A stretch of 64,000 bases of DNA from Prochlorococcus sp. AG-409-L21 (GTDB lineage: Bacteria; Cyanobacteriota; Cyanobacteriia; PCC-6307; Cyanobiaceae), in contig QCKH01000004.1 in the NCBI GenBank assembly GCA_003215475.1, positions 1 to 64,000 on the forward strand, in the 5' to 3' direction. Under the pieces are notes generated by a model. That model ran no database searches. It was not told where the DNA came from and saw nothing but the letters and a program-made list of their open reading frames with translations. Shown here piece by piece: positions 19,144-29,607 of the stretch (position 1 is the stretch's first letter; each line of letters starts with the position of its first letter). A program made the translations under genes and the position numbers.

Positions 19144-19905
19144 ATGAAGGTAAAAAGAAATATAGAAAATTATAAATCTAGGTTAGATAACTACACTTAT
19201 GGGGCAATTACTGCAGACACAGTGGATATAAATGTTTTTTTAACCCAAACTATGGACGATCAAGGAATATTTACAGATTACCCTTTTAAACCATTATTAC
19301 CTTATCTTACACAAAAACCAAATGATTTAGGCACATTTAATTCATTTGTTTATGGTAGATTTCCTGCTGCGCCATTAGCCTTTTACATTAATCCACCAAT
19401 TAGGGTTGAGGGGAGTAGTGATGATTCTAAGTTACCTGACGTATCCTCCTATAGAGTAGATCCACTAACAGGTGAACCTATATTTGTAACTAATTTAGAT
19501 ATGACAGGAAATGCAGATTTAATATTTACAGGTGCTCTTTCTCAAAATAGTCAAAGTGTTACTTATGTTTTAAACGCTAATAGTAACAATATTACGACTA
19601 CAGGTGTTCATTTTATTACTTTTTTAAATGAGTATGAAAATAAAGAAGATGAAAGTGGTAATTTAGTAAGATATAGAAAAACAGATTTTTATAGTGATGT
19701 TAATAGTGTAACTGAGGAAACAGTAACACTTTCTGCATTAACTAAACAAGAAGAATATTTTGGTTTAGTATTTAAACCAGAAGTTGATAGTGAAGTATTT
19801 ATAGATAGAGGTGTGGCAGATATTTTTGAAAGACATGCTTTGTTAGGTGAAATAAAGACAACTAATGATATAGATAATAATAGAAATGGGTTTTTAAGAA
19901 CCTAA
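19144..19905 (+). CDS. baseplate/tail structural protein, 253 aa
   Basis: A structural protein whose C-terminal part contains SEVFIDRGVADIFERHALLG EIKT (about residues 218-241). It resembles a segment I associate with baseplate proteins of large phages in which a conserved Arg-Gly-Val and Glu-Arg-His precede a Leu-Gly-Glu turn. The N-terminus has the long polar segment DTVDINVFLTQTMDDQGIF. It begins 8 bases after the upstream stop and the next gene follows after 13 bases. The family is a weak impression, not an identification. Confidence 0.8.
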   Translation: MKVKRNIENYKSRLDNYTYGAITADTVDINVFLTQTMDDQGIFTDYPFKPLLPYLTQKPNDLGTFNSFVYGRFPAAPLAFYINPPIRVEGSSDDSKLPDVSSYRVDPLTGEPIFVTNLDMTGNADLIFTGALSQNSQSVTYVLNANSNNITTTGVHFITFLNEYENKEDESGNLVRYRKTDFYSDVNSVTEETVTLSALTKQEEYFGLVFKPEVDSEVFIDRGVADIFERHALLGEIKTTNDIDNNRNGFLRT

Positions 19906-19918
19906 AAAAAAGATAATT

Positions 19919-20833
19919 ATGGCAACAGGAAATTATGGAACAGTAAGACCAGCAGATGTAGCGGTAGAGGATATAGAGATATTATACTCTTATAGTCCTA
20001 ATAGGGGGAGTAATTCAGCACAAACAGTTTTGACAGAATTAGACCCAACACAGGTTTTAGTACCTGCAAATAACCCCAATAATAATAAAGAAATTTTAGG
20101 GGGAATGTATACTTTAAAATTACCATCAAATGAGTTTACTGCTAAAGGATTTTATAATATTATTATTAGACCAAAACAAATTAGAACTTCTATTGTTGCG
20201 TGTGGTACGTTAGCTAGTAGTCCTGATATCATAGGTATGGTAATAAATTTAAATGATTCTAATATAGACAATGCCGATAAAGTTAAATTAGAAAATGGAA
20301 ATTTAGTAGGGTATAGAGTAGAGTATTTAACTACTAACACAAATGCTGAACAAGATAAAATACAAAATTTATTTAGGGTAGTGACATCCAATAATAGAGT
20401 ACTTGCAGTATCGGAAAACTTAAGTAATTCATCTGATCAAGTATTATCATATTCTTTTGATGATAGTTCTTCATTAGTTTTCTGTACATTAACTCCGTCT
20501 TCTGCACCATCTATCAAACCAAATGTTTTACCATTTATTGGAGAACCGGGTCAAGATATTATTATAACTAATACATTTTTTAATCCTATAATGTTAGAAG
20601 TGGAAATGGTAGAGTATGATGATGAAACTTTAGCATATGCACTATATGGAAATCAAACAAAATCTTTAGAAGACGGTATTTATACAATATACAACTTTGA
20701 CAATGAAATTTATAAACAATATACCTTATTTGAAGTTAAAGATCAGTTTACTGGTAAACCTCTTTATGAGGTTAGAGAAGAACTTAGTTCACCTGACTTT
20801 ACAAAAGAATTTGATGACATTACAGACTTTTAG
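19919..20833 (+). CDS. tail/baseplate structural protein, 304 aa
   Basis: A beta-rich protein starting MATGNYGTVRPADVAVEDIE. The middle contains GFYNIIIRPKQIRTSIVACG, and the C-terminal third holds EPGQDIIITNTFFNPIMLE followed by an acidic end (FTKEFDDITDF). No membrane segment or enzyme motif. It is tightly packed between two structural genes (10 bases before the 2711-residue gene). The N-terminus may mediate contact with an adjacent wedge protein, but this is only suggested by position. Confidence 0.8.
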   Translation: MATGNYGTVRPADVAVEDIEILYSYSPNRGSNSAQTVLTELDPTQVLVPANNPNNNKEILGGMYTLKLPSNEFTAKGFYNIIIRPKQIRTSIVACGTLASSPDIIGMVINLNDSNIDNADKVKLENGNLVGYRVEYLTTNTNAEQDKIQNLFRVVTSNNRVLAVSENLSNSSDQVLSYSFDDSSSLVFCTLTPSSAPSIKPNVLPFIGEPGQDIIITNTFFNPIMLEVEMVEYDDETLAYALYGNQTKSLEDGIYTIYNFDNEIYKQYTLFEVKDQFTGKPLYEVREELSSPDFTKEFDDITDF

Positions 20834-20843
20834 GATTAATTAG

Positions 20844-23800
20844 ATGCCACAACAAAATCAAAATAACACCAATAATAATAATAATAGAAAAGTTATTAAA
20901 GTAGCGGGCTATGCGAAAAGAAAATTTTTCGATGGTGGTATTGAATATAGAGATTTTAGTGATGATTTAGTTGGTTTACAATTAACTGATGATGGTGGTT
21001 CATCGTTATTTACGATGGGTAACTTTAAAGTTACTACTAATTTATCCCCTAAATTAAATAAAACGTATAATCAGGGTACATATTCTGATTTTTATGATTT
21101 AGATAGTTTGGATGATAAACAATTTGGTGCGGTAAAAGTACAAAAAAACCAAAAAGCGGGATTAAATTTAGATATAACAAATCCTTTAAGTTATATTTTA
21201 TATGGTTCTTCCGAAGAAAAAATTAGAGTTTCATTGGAATATATACAAGAATATTTTCCAGCCGCAATTTATGTAGATAACAAAATAGGTGCAATAACGG
21301 GTAATAATATCACAGATTATGTCTATGATAATTTAAATGATGAGACTAGTTTTACTGTTAGTACTAATTATTTTACCAATCCTTTTGGTATAAATTATAC
21401 ATTATCTTATAATCTAGTACCTGAGGATCAGATACCCAATCCACTAAGAAATTTAACAGTTAATTACAATCAGTATGTTATAGAACATAATGGAATAAGT
21501 AAAAAGATAAAATCTTTTAGTGGTTCTACTACTAAAACTAATGCAACATTAAAATTTGTTGTAGAAGGAAATCCCTTTCCTGAAATAACAGGATTAAATT
21601 TTTCACAATTTACTTTTTTAAATCCTACTTATAATGCATCTATTCCATTTTTTGTAAAACCAAATGAATTAAAGTGTGAAGAATTTTTCAGTGGTTTGAA
21701 TGACTTAGAAAAAAACTTATTGAATAGAGATGTATACCCTATTTATACGGCAACTTTTAGTCTACCAAAAGAAACCACTCAGGGGGTTATAGTTTATAGT
21801 GATGAAAAGATAACTTTTCCTGTTTTAACAGATGGATACAATCTTAACTTTTTTGATGGGATATATATTACTTATTTAGATGAAATCACTTCTATTGGTG
21901 AAACTTTAGATAAGTTTAAAACTGATATTATAAAGAGAAAATATACTGCAGAAGTTATAACAGGATTTGATACTATCCCTAGGGGTGATGGTGGAGAAGA
22001 TATGGTGATAGATGGTGCAAAAGCAACTAAATTACTTAGAATTTATGGGGTTGAGTTTGATGAAGTTAAAAAATATATTGACGGTATTAAATTTGCACAT
22101 GTTGTTACTTATGATAAGAAAAATAACACACCTGATTCATTAGTAAAAGATTTAGCTAATATGTTAGGGTTTAGTAAATTTGATTTCTTAACTAACCCAA
22201 ACATTTTAAATAATGTATTACCGAGTAATGGTAAAGGATTATTTAGTGGTACATCTACACCACTTAGTTTAGAACAAATAGATATTGAGTTATACAGAAG
22301 ATTAATATTAAATGTTGCTTGGTTATGGAAAAGTAAAGGTACACGTAAAGCAATAGAATTCTTATTTAGATTTATTGGTGCACCAGAATCTTTAGTAAAC
22401 TTTAATGAACATATTGTAATTGCAGATAAACCCGTAAATATACCACATTTAAAAAGTTTATTATATTTGTATACGGGTAGTTCTAATTTGAAAGATTTAC
22501 CATTCGATGATGATGGTTACCCCTTACCAATACCCAACGGTGGATTAGTATTAGTTGGTTTTGATAACACTACTACACCACCATCACCAATATATGAAAC
22601 TAATTGGTTTCAAAAATCTGGTGGGTGGTATAGAGAAACTGGTGGTTTAAACCCACCTATTGATATAACTGAGGATAATAATCCACACGCGGGTGTATAT
22701 GATGGTGGTGCATTTTATTTAGAACAATTTTTAACCTGTCCATTTCCAAATGAGATAGTTAGTAAGTTTATTACTTTAACAGGTAATACACTTTATGAGA
22801 ACCAATTTATAAATTATAATGATGGGTTTATAAATGGTACAATGGATAATGATATATTATATATTACTCCAGTATCTTCAGTTAATAATCAAATAATAAC
22901 CGAAGGTATTGATATTGATTTTACTGTGGTATCTTCACCAGCAACTTCAGGAGGAACTACTATTTTTGAACAATTATGTACTGAAGCACTCGAAGAATAT
23001 AATGAATGGGTAGAACTAATTAAAGAAAATTGTGAATTGATTTACTCACCCGAATGGTTTAGAGTACAACAAAATTATATTGTTGCGAAAAATAATTTAA
23101 ATAGAGAACAAAGTAGTAGGGGAACAGGTATTAATGAAGCATTAGAAATATGTATAAATGTTGATTGTGAAAATATTGAAGTTATAGAAAACCCTTGTGA
23201 TCATTATGAGATGATTAATGAAGATGGGTTTATATATTTTGTTAATGAAAATGGTAAAAAGGTATTTTTTGAGGAATTTCCTCAATGTTGTGTTTCGGCA
23301 GGTGGAGAATATTATACATATGTAAACCAAAAAAATCAAAAAGCATTCTTTTGTGCTAGCGAATCCCCTTGTATAGGAAATCCTATTAGTAGTAATGGAG
23401 AAGCAATTTTATTTGAAGTAGAGGGAGTTAATGCAGTTCCCGATAATATTATTTCAATAACTACCCCGAATAATGATAGACCCACAAACGATGCTAGACG
23501 CACCACAGAAAATGAGTTATGTAAAGAAAATAGTGGTAGTAATACACTTAATGGGTGTTTCCAATTAACCGAACAAGGAGAATATTACTTTGGTTTTAAA
23601 ACTAAACCTAATGAAGAAGATTTTAGTACTAAAATTAGTCCTAGAGAAGCACCTTTTGTTGTATATGATAAAAATAATAATCCTGTAGGGTATATCCCAC
23701 AAGTTCCTGGTATGACTTTATTTACGGAAGGAATTGTTGCGATTAATTATGTTAAAAGTAATGGTGGTATTGTTTATCCATCTTATCAGTCATCGTTTGG

Positions 23801-26800
23801 AAACAATTCCGAATCAAGTGATCCACAACAAGCCTTAGATAAATATGTGAATAACATACGACAAGGTGGTGAAGTACCTTCAGACTTTTATAAATATTTT
23901 ACATCAGTTGATTGTGATAAGAAAAATACTACTTATGAATCTAGTATAGAATGTTGTACATATCATGGATTCGATCATTATTATGTGAATATCACTGACC
24001 CAACGGATGGGTCGGTTAGACAAGTTGTTTATTGTAGACCTAAAGATACTTCAGCAACTGGTGATCTTACACAACCCTCTACACCTGGTTTAGGGGATAT
24101 ATTAGACCCAGGAAAAGAAATAGATAAAGAAATAGAAGTAATAGAAAGAGAAAAAGAAGTAATAAATAAAAAAATAAGTGAAGAACCTTCTTTATCAAGT
24201 AAACAAAAAACCGAATTAACTACACAAAAATTAACTTTAGAACAACGTACACTAGATTTAAATTCGCAAAAACAAAAAATGGAAGTGTCAAATCGTAAAA
24301 CTATGACACCTGCCAATGAAAAAGGGTTTAATAAATACGTAGAAGGAAGTAACCTCAATGCAGTTAAAACAGAAGGTGATCAATTAGTAGTAGGGAAAGA
24401 CCCTAAAGGTGTATATACACAGGGAGTTGACTCTACAAAACCAAATAACCCAACCACTGATTTTGGTTCACCATTTAGTAATCCAGACTTAATGGATAGT
24501 ATTAATTGGGAAGTTGCTTCAGTAGATCAATATGGTAGAATAACATTTATACCTATAGATCGTAATTATGATGATGTCTTAAGTTGGGAATTATTGGCAG
24601 GAGAAGGTGCTGATTTATACAAAGAATGTTGTTTATTACAAGGTTATACTTTTGGAGAATTCCAAATTAACCCACAAACAAATGAGTTAATACCCTATAA
24701 CGGACAACCTAATGAATATACTAATGGTAGTACTTTTTATGCTTGTGTAGATAATACAACCTTACCTTGTACCGAACTTAAAGATGTAAAATTAGTTTTT
24801 GGTAGTAATGGTAATAATGGTTTCTTTTTACCGGAAAATACAGAAAGTAATGAGGTAACCATTAAGTTTGATTATATGATTAAATATAATGCAGAAGAAT
24901 TAATTAATTGTGCAAATATAGAAGTATGTAAAATACCATTAGATTTATATAATAATAGTATCTATAACTTAGATTGTAGAAACTTTATCGTCTTTACTCA
25001 AACCGAAGATAATAAGAATATTTTAAAAGATAATATAAACTATATTGATTCTGACGTATTTGCACAGAATGATTTTAGTTTAAATTCACCCAATGTAGGG
25101 GATTTAGTTGTAAGTGAATTAGATGGTATACCTAATTTAATACCTTATTGGTCAACACAAAACTTACAAGTATGGCAAACTCCTGGTTTACAACAACAAA
25201 TAGATGTAGAGGGAGACTGTTGTAAAGCATTTGGTGGTAATTTATTACCAATAGAACAATGGGGTCCGGTAAACGAAGATAATGTTTATAATATTAGACG
25301 TGAGTTTAATATTGCAATCAAAGCAATTTCTAATAATACACGACAACCAGAATGGGTAACACCTGAAATGTATTCTAATTTTAAATTAATCAACGATAAC
25401 TTAAATAAGGTTAATAAAATTATAGAAGAAGGTTGTTTAAACTATACTCTATTTACGGAAGATAATTTCTGTGATGATTTTGAAAGATTAATAACAACTG
25501 AAAAGGTATGTGCGTTACTAACACCATTAGAATTAGGGGTTAATAGTGAAATGCTAAAAGAGTATTGGAAACTAATAAACCAACTTTTATTAATGCAAAA
25601 AGAACTAGAAATCTGTGTTGAAAGAAAAGAAGGTTTAAGTAAGATTATTGAAGAGGTAGATAAAGAAATGGTTTTAGTAGAAGTAGAAAAAGAAACTAAA
25701 AGAGGAGATTATAGAAAAACAGAAACTAATTTAGAAAATGACCTACTAACTAAACAAAGAGAAATTTTAGAAATTGATGATACATTAACTAACTTAAGAA
25801 ACCAAAATACGGCAATTGATGTAGTTAAACAAGATAATTTACCTAAATTAGATTGTAACTTATACCAACAACAGATTAAAGAGGCACAATCATTTAATGT
25901 TGAGGAATTTTGTAGAAATCAACCACAACCTACTACAGATAATCCAGATGAGATTTTATCTGCATTTAATACATGTGTAAATCAAAAAAGATTTGAGATA
26001 GAACAAGAAGTAAAAAAATATCAACGATTATTTGAAAGTTGTGTTAATAGTAATGTTTATAGTGAAGAAATAACTAGGGCTAGAGTTAATAATGATACTA
26101 TAACTGAAGAAAGATTTACAGAAGAGTATAATACTACATTAAAACAAATAGATGAATTACAAGCAACAATTTATTGTGAAGATATTAGTGAGTTAAATGA
26201 ATCTCTTAGAACAAATAAGGAACAAGAAAATAATATTGAAAAAAATGTAGATGTTGTTGCAAATATTTTAGGTGTTGAACCAACTACTATTAGAAATGGT
26301 AATACAACTGATTTAACTACCGAACAAAAAGTTGAGGTGACTAGAGTTGCTAATGTGAATAAAACAACAGAAAATAAATTATTAATACAAAAAGAAGAAA
26401 AGGAACAAGAATTAAGAAGTTTAGAAACTTTTAAAACACAAGTACGAAATGAATTTAAAGAACAAGAAAGAGAATTAGATGAAAACCTAACCAATATAAA
26501 TAACATTAAAGAAAATATTGTTACAGAAAATAATAATACGGTAGGTAGGGATTGTTGTAAAGAAACTTTAAATGTTGTACGTAAATTAGTTAGTAATATT
26601 AAAAAATATAGAAATAATTTATATTATGAAACCGAAGCACTATATCAAGGGTGGTATTTACAAAGATTTGAAGAATATAAATTATTCGTCAATGAGAAGA
26701 TGGCAACTGCTTTTGAATATATGGATGAATTAAACCTTAATTTTAATATTGAAGTGGATAACACTTCTGTGGGTAGTCAACCACCTAATCAAATATCTTC

Positions 26801-28979
26801 TAATCTAACTACTTTACCAATAATGGGTAATAGTAACCCCATTTGGACATTCCAACCTAAAAATTATAGTGGAGTCGTTATTGGTGGGTCACAATACAAT
26901 TCAAATCTAATTGAAGATTCAATAACAACCGCATTAATACAAAATGGGTATCCTGGTTTAGATGCAGTATTTGAACCACAATGGCAAAATTTTGAGATGA
27001 CATTACCTCAAAATGTAATAGATAATTTAAGACAAAGTTACCCTAATAAACAATTTTATATTTCTTTGGAATTAGAAAATTATGAATGTAGTGTGTGTTT
27101 ATTAATTGATAATATTCAAATAAATTATAAAACATACGATATACTACCATTTTATAATACTGAGGGTTGTGGGTTACCAGAATTAAGTTGTGTTATAGAT
27201 AATAGAAAATCTTGGGTATATAAAGGAGATACAATTAACCCAGTTACTCACTTACCTGATGGTGAATGTCAAAAAAATGAAGTAACTTGTGCAACTCCAC
27301 TACAAATAACTGCACAAAATAGATTATGGCAAAATTTAGAGTATAGATACACTGAATATGATTTTAATCATTCAGATTTAATCATCAACAGTAAATCTGC
27401 AGCATTTCAGATAGATCCGTCTAAGTCTATTGAATGTGATGTTTATAATTTTTGGAGAAATATTGATTGTGATGAATGTCCTACCTCTTGTACGAGTGGT
27501 GAAAGTATTACATATGAAGGTAAAGTACAATATACTGCTAGTTCTTACACTGATTACAGTGTTGTATTGAGTGGTACTTCTGCTGGTGGTTTCACAGGAG
27601 ATTGTAATACGTATGTGAGTTTATTAAATACTAATACTAATTTATTAAAAGAAGAATATTATGTATTAACGGCAGATTATTCACAAGCATTAAGTGCTGG
27701 ATACACTGATTTTATTAATATTGGTGGTAGTATAGACACATTAAACATAGTAGAGAATGATTGTCAGGGTGATACTATAGTGTTAGGAAATAGATTTGAT
27801 TTAAATGAGGAACAAAGATTAATTGTTGAGGATAGTGACGGAACGGTTTCTTTATGGGGACTTTATGTATATACTGGTTCGACACCTTATAGTGGTGGTG
27901 ATATAAATGAAGTTATTAGTGGTGTATCTGCACAAACATTTAATCAGACTAGTGGTATGACAGAAGAATGTTGTGAATCATTAAATAAAACATTATCATC
28001 TAAAGGTAAAAAAGGATTAAGTTTAGATAAAAATTATGTGTGGGACACAACATTGAGTGGTTGTACTTGGAGAGAAATTAATGATGGTCAAGGAGATTGT
28101 ACACATTGTGGTAACACTACCGAATCTTCCTTTACTGCTACTAGTAGTGGGTTAACTTGTGAAGTAGTTAACAAAACGATATGTGTAAATCCGGTAGATT
28201 TCTTAGATACTCCCCCATCTCAAATAAAAGTAAAAGAGGTGTTTGATGAAATGGTACAGAGAAATTTAATTAATGCACAAAATAGACAAACACTTAGTGG
28301 ATACCCAACACTTAAACTATTTTACGAATTATATTTAAATGCAACTAATTGTGGTAAAGATTATAGTGGTAAGTTAACTTACAATAATCTATTCCAATTT
28401 ATGGATTTAATTGGGGATTATTGGTTAGAATTAATTGAACAAGTAATTCCATCTACCACTATTATGGAAGGGTGTGAAAACTCAGGTAAAGTTTATAGGA
28501 ATACTATTTTTGATAATAATAAATTTACCTATAAGAAATACAGTTTAAACTTCTTAGAAGTAACTAATGAATGTAATGTTAGTGGTGTTACAAATAATTC
28601 AATAGGTCAAGAAACTGTAGATGTTGCAGTTGAAGAAGTTTGTTTAGGTGGTGGATGTTTAGGACAATCTAATAAAGATTGTGAAGATAGTATAAGTGTA
28701 TTACAAGGACAAATTGATACGTTACAATCCACTATAACTAGTATTGATGATCAATTACAAGTAATACAATTAGCAATAACATCATTAAAATCACAAAATA
28801 ATAGTAATAATACTAGTAAAGAAACGTCTAAAGAAAATACGTTTAAACAAAGAGAAGACGAAAAGGCAAAAAAAGAAGAAAATAATAAAATTAAAGAGGA
28901 GGTAAGAAGACAAGAAGAAGCAGCAGCTAGAGAACAAAAAGCTAGGGACGCAAGAAATCAAAGAGATCAATTAAGTTAA
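20844..28979 (+). CDS. giant multidomain baseplate/tail protein, 2711 aa
   Basis: The largest gene in the window. After a Gln/Asn-rich start comes a beta-rich N-terminal domain. At residues about 474-520, ELYRRLILNVAWLWKSKGTR and FRFIGAPE form the 'KGTRxxIxxLxxxxG' pattern found in P2 I-like baseplate tail proteins. Further on, at least four CCxxxG units (residues about 814, 1034, 1260, 1456), most followed by aromatic residues and a later Cys, look like repeated small domains. A related CC unit without the Gly lies near 2375. Coiled-coil stretches lie near 1090-1150, 1575-1960 and at the C-terminal 100 residues, which end in a basic/acidic helix. The coiled coils suggest a long, trimeric or fibrous portion. 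It is probably the structural link from baseplate to fibres, inferred from size, position and motifs. Confidence 0.85.
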   Translation: MPQQNQNNTNNNNNRKVIKVAGYAKRKFFDGGIEYRDFSDDLVGLQLTDDGGSSLFTMGNFKVTTNLSPKLNKTYNQGTYSDFYDLDSLDDKQFGAVKVQKNQKAGLNLDITNPLSYILYGSSEEKIRVSLEYIQEYFPAAIYVDNKIGAITGNNITDYVYDNLNDETSFTVSTNYFTNPFGINYTLSYNLVPEDQIPNPLRNLTVNYNQYVIEHNGISKKIKSFSGSTTKTNATLKFVVEGNPFPEITGLNFSQFTFLNPTYNASIPFFVKPNELKCEEFFSGLNDLEKNLLNRDVYPIYTATFSLPKETTQGVIVYSDEKITFPVLTDGYNLNFFDGIYITYLDEITSIGETLDKFKTDIIKRKYTAEVITGFDTIPRGDGGEDMVIDGAKATKLLRIYGVEFDEVKKYIDGIKFAHVVTYDKKNNTPDSLVKDLANMLGFSKFDFLTNPNILNNVLPSNGKGLFSGTSTPLSLEQIDIELYRRLILNVAWLWKSKGTRKAIEFLFRFIGAPESLVNFNEHIVIADKPVNIPHLKSLLYLYTGSSNLKDLPFDDDGYPLPIPNGGLVLVGFDNTTTPPSPIYETNWFQKSGGWYRETGGLNPPIDITEDNNPHAGVYDGGAFYLEQFLTCPFPNEIVSKFITLTGNTLYENQFINYNDGFINGTMDNDILYITPVSSVNNQIITEGIDIDFTVVSSPATSGGTTIFEQLCTEALEEYNEWVELIKENCELIYSPEWFRVQQNYIVAKNNLNREQSSRGTGINEALEICINVDCENIEVIENPCDHYEMINEDGFIYFVNENGKKVFFEEFPQCCVSAGGEYYTYVNQKNQKAFFCASESPCIGNPISSNGEAILFEVEGVNAVPDNIISITTPNNDRPTNDARRTTENELCKENSGSNTLNGCFQLTEQGEYYFGFKTKPNEEDFSTKISPREAPFVVYDKNNNPVGYIPQVPGMTLFTEGIVAINYVKSNGGIVYPSYQSSFGNNSESSDPQQALDKYVNNIRQGGEVPSDFYKYFTSVDCDKKNTTYESSIECCTYHGFDHYYVNITDPTDGSVRQVVYCRPKDTSATGDLTQPSTPGLGDILDPGKEIDKEIEVIEREKEVINKKISEEPSLSSKQKTELTTQKLTLEQRTLDLNSQKQKMEVSNRKTMTPANEKGFNKYVEGSNLNAVKTEGDQLVVGKDPKGVYTQGVDSTKPNNPTTDFGSPFSNPDLMDSINWEVASVDQYGRITFIPIDRNYDDVLSWELLAGEGADLYKECCLLQGYTFGEFQINPQTNELIPYNGQPNEYTNGSTFYACVDNTTLPCTELKDVKLVFGSNGNNGFFLPENTESNEVTIKFDYMIKYNAEELINCANIEVCKIPLDLYNNSIYNLDCRNFIVFTQTEDNKNILKDNINYIDSDVFAQNDFSLNSPNVGDLVVSELDGIPNLIPYWSTQNLQVWQTPGLQQQIDVEGDCCKAFGGNLLPIEQWGPVNEDNVYNIRREFNIAIKAISNNTRQPEWVTPEMYSNFKLINDNLNKVNKIIEEGCLNYTLFTEDNFCDDFERLITTEKVCALLTPLELGVNSEMLKEYWKLINQLLLMQKELEICVERKEGLSKIIEEVDKEMVLVEVEKETKRGDYRKTETNLENDLLTKQREILEIDDTLTNLRNQNTAIDVVKQDNLPKLDCNLYQQQIKEAQSFNVEEFCRNQPQPTTDNPDEILSAFNTCVNQKRFEIEQEVKKYQRLFESCVNSNVYSEEITRARVNNDTITEERFTEEYNTTLKQIDELQATIYCEDISELNESLRTNKEQENNIEKNVDVVANILGVEPTTIRNGNTTDLTTEQKVEVTRVANVNKTTENKLLIQKEEKEQELRSLETFKTQVRNEFKEQERELDENLTNINNIKENIVTENNNTVGRDCCKETLNVVRKLVSNIKKYRNNLYYETEALYQGWYLQRFEEYKLFVNEKMATAFEYMDELNLNFNIEVDNTSVGSQPPNQISSNLTTLPIMGNSNPIWTFQPKNYSGVVIGGSQYNSNLIEDSITTALIQNGYPGLDAVFEPQWQNFEMTLPQNVIDNLRQSYPNKQFYISLELENYECSVCLLIDNIQINYKTYDILPFYNTEGCGLPELSCVIDNRKSWVYKGDTINPVTHLPDGECQKNEVTCATPLQITAQNRLWQNLEYRYTEYDFNHSDLIINSKSAAFQIDPSKSIECDVYNFWRNIDCDECPTSCTSGESITYEGKVQYTASSYTDYSVVLSGTSAGGFTGDCNTYVSLLNTNTNLLKEEYYVLTADYSQALSAGYTDFINIGGSIDTLNIVENDCQGDTIVLGNRFDLNEEQRLIVEDSDGTVSLWGLYVYTGSTPYSGGDINEVISGVSAQTFNQTSGMTEECCESLNKTLSSKGKKGLSLDKNYVWDTTLSGCTWREINDGQGDCTHCGNTTESSFTATSSGLTCEVVNKTICVNPVDFLDTPPSQIKVKEVFDEMVQRNLINAQNRQTLSGYPTLKLFYELYLNATNCGKDYSGKLTYNNLFQFMDLIGDYWLELIEQVIPSTTIMEGCENSGKVYRNTIFDNNKFTYKKYSLNFLEVTNECNVSGVTNNSIGQETVDVAVEEVCLGGGCLGQSNKDCEDSISVLQGQIDTLQSTITSIDDQLQVIQLAITSLKSQNNSNNTSKETSKENTFKQREDEKAKKEENNKIKEEVRRQEEAAAREQKARDARNQRDQLS

Positions 28980-28989
28980 AAAAAAAGAT

Positions 28990-29592
28990 ATGAAAGACCC
29001 TAAAATAAAAATAATACAAAATAGTCCAGAAGGTAAACAAAAACCGCCTTTGGAAGTGGATACTAATGCGATACCTAAACCTAATCCGACTACCCCAACT
29101 AATAATTCTTCTAATCAGGCACAAATTACTACATTACAAAATCAATATAATTCATTGGTTAACCAAAAAGAAGTTTATACTAACGAACTAGACTTATTAA
29201 ATCAGCAATTACAACAACTTAAAGATGATTGTGAAGAACTAGCTGCACAACAAGCTCAACAACAACAACAATTTATATCAACTAAAGACGATTGTAATTC
29301 TTTAAGTATTGAGATAGAGGCGGTGCAACAACAATTAAAGTTAATCCCACCTAGTACAGTAAGTGGTTGTACTACTAATTCTTCATATAACAGTTTACTG
29401 GCTTATTTAAATGAATTAAAAGAAAAATATAATAATTGTATAACTGGTGCTCAGGCTACTAATGTTACACAATATAATACGGTATTTATCACACAAATAT
29501 ACAACACTAACGAATATGAAGGTAATGTGACAGTTATTGGTGATGATGAGTGGGATGATAATAACCAATTAATTAATGATTGTATACAATAA
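28990..29592 (+). CDS. coiled-coil tail-associated protein, 200 aa
   Basis: The first 40 residues are Pro/Asn-rich and disordered. Residues about 43-120 form a Gln/Leu-rich coiled coil with a poly-Gln patch (AAQQAQQQQQF). The rest contains four Cys and ends in an acidic segment. It follows the 2711-residue gene after 10 bases and continues the same kind of coiled-coil sequence seen at that protein's C-terminus, so the two may interact or derive from a split gene. No known family. Confidence 0.78.
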   Translation: MKDPKIKIIQNSPEGKQKPPLEVDTNAIPKPNPTTPTNNSSNQAQITTLQNQYNSLVNQKEVYTNELDLLNQQLQQLKDDCEELAAQQAQQQQQFISTKDDCNSLSIEIEAVQQQLKLIPPSTVSGCTTNSSYNSLLAYLNELKEKYNNCITGAQATNVTQYNTVFITQIYNTNEYEGNVTVIGDDEWDDNNQLINDCIQ

Positions 29593-29595
29593 ATA

Positions 29596-29603
29596 TATTT
29601 ATA
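29596..29603 (+). promoter_or_regulatory. late-type TATTTATA element
   Basis: An exact TATTTATA ends 4 nt before the start of the beta-propeller gene, in a 15-nt intergenic gap. The same spacing is seen at 16234 and 55238. Confidence 0.5.
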
Positions 29604-29607
29604 GATA

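Noticed and set aside
23142-26506. Minus-strand open frames of 65-111 codons inside the giant tail gene
   Set aside because: They are antisense to a long coherent coding frame, are low-complexity Ser/Leu/Phe-rich, and have no starts or promoters of their own.
11301-28979. Possible fusion or frameshift in the giant structural genes
   Set aside because: Both frames are open throughout with consistent composition and no internal break or slippery site that would be needed.
29029-29060. Possible tandem or CRISPR-like repeats in structural genes
   Set aside because: Repetition is at protein level (Gln, Asn, Glu/Lys runs) with diverged bases; no regularly spaced identical DNA repeats were found anywhere in the window.
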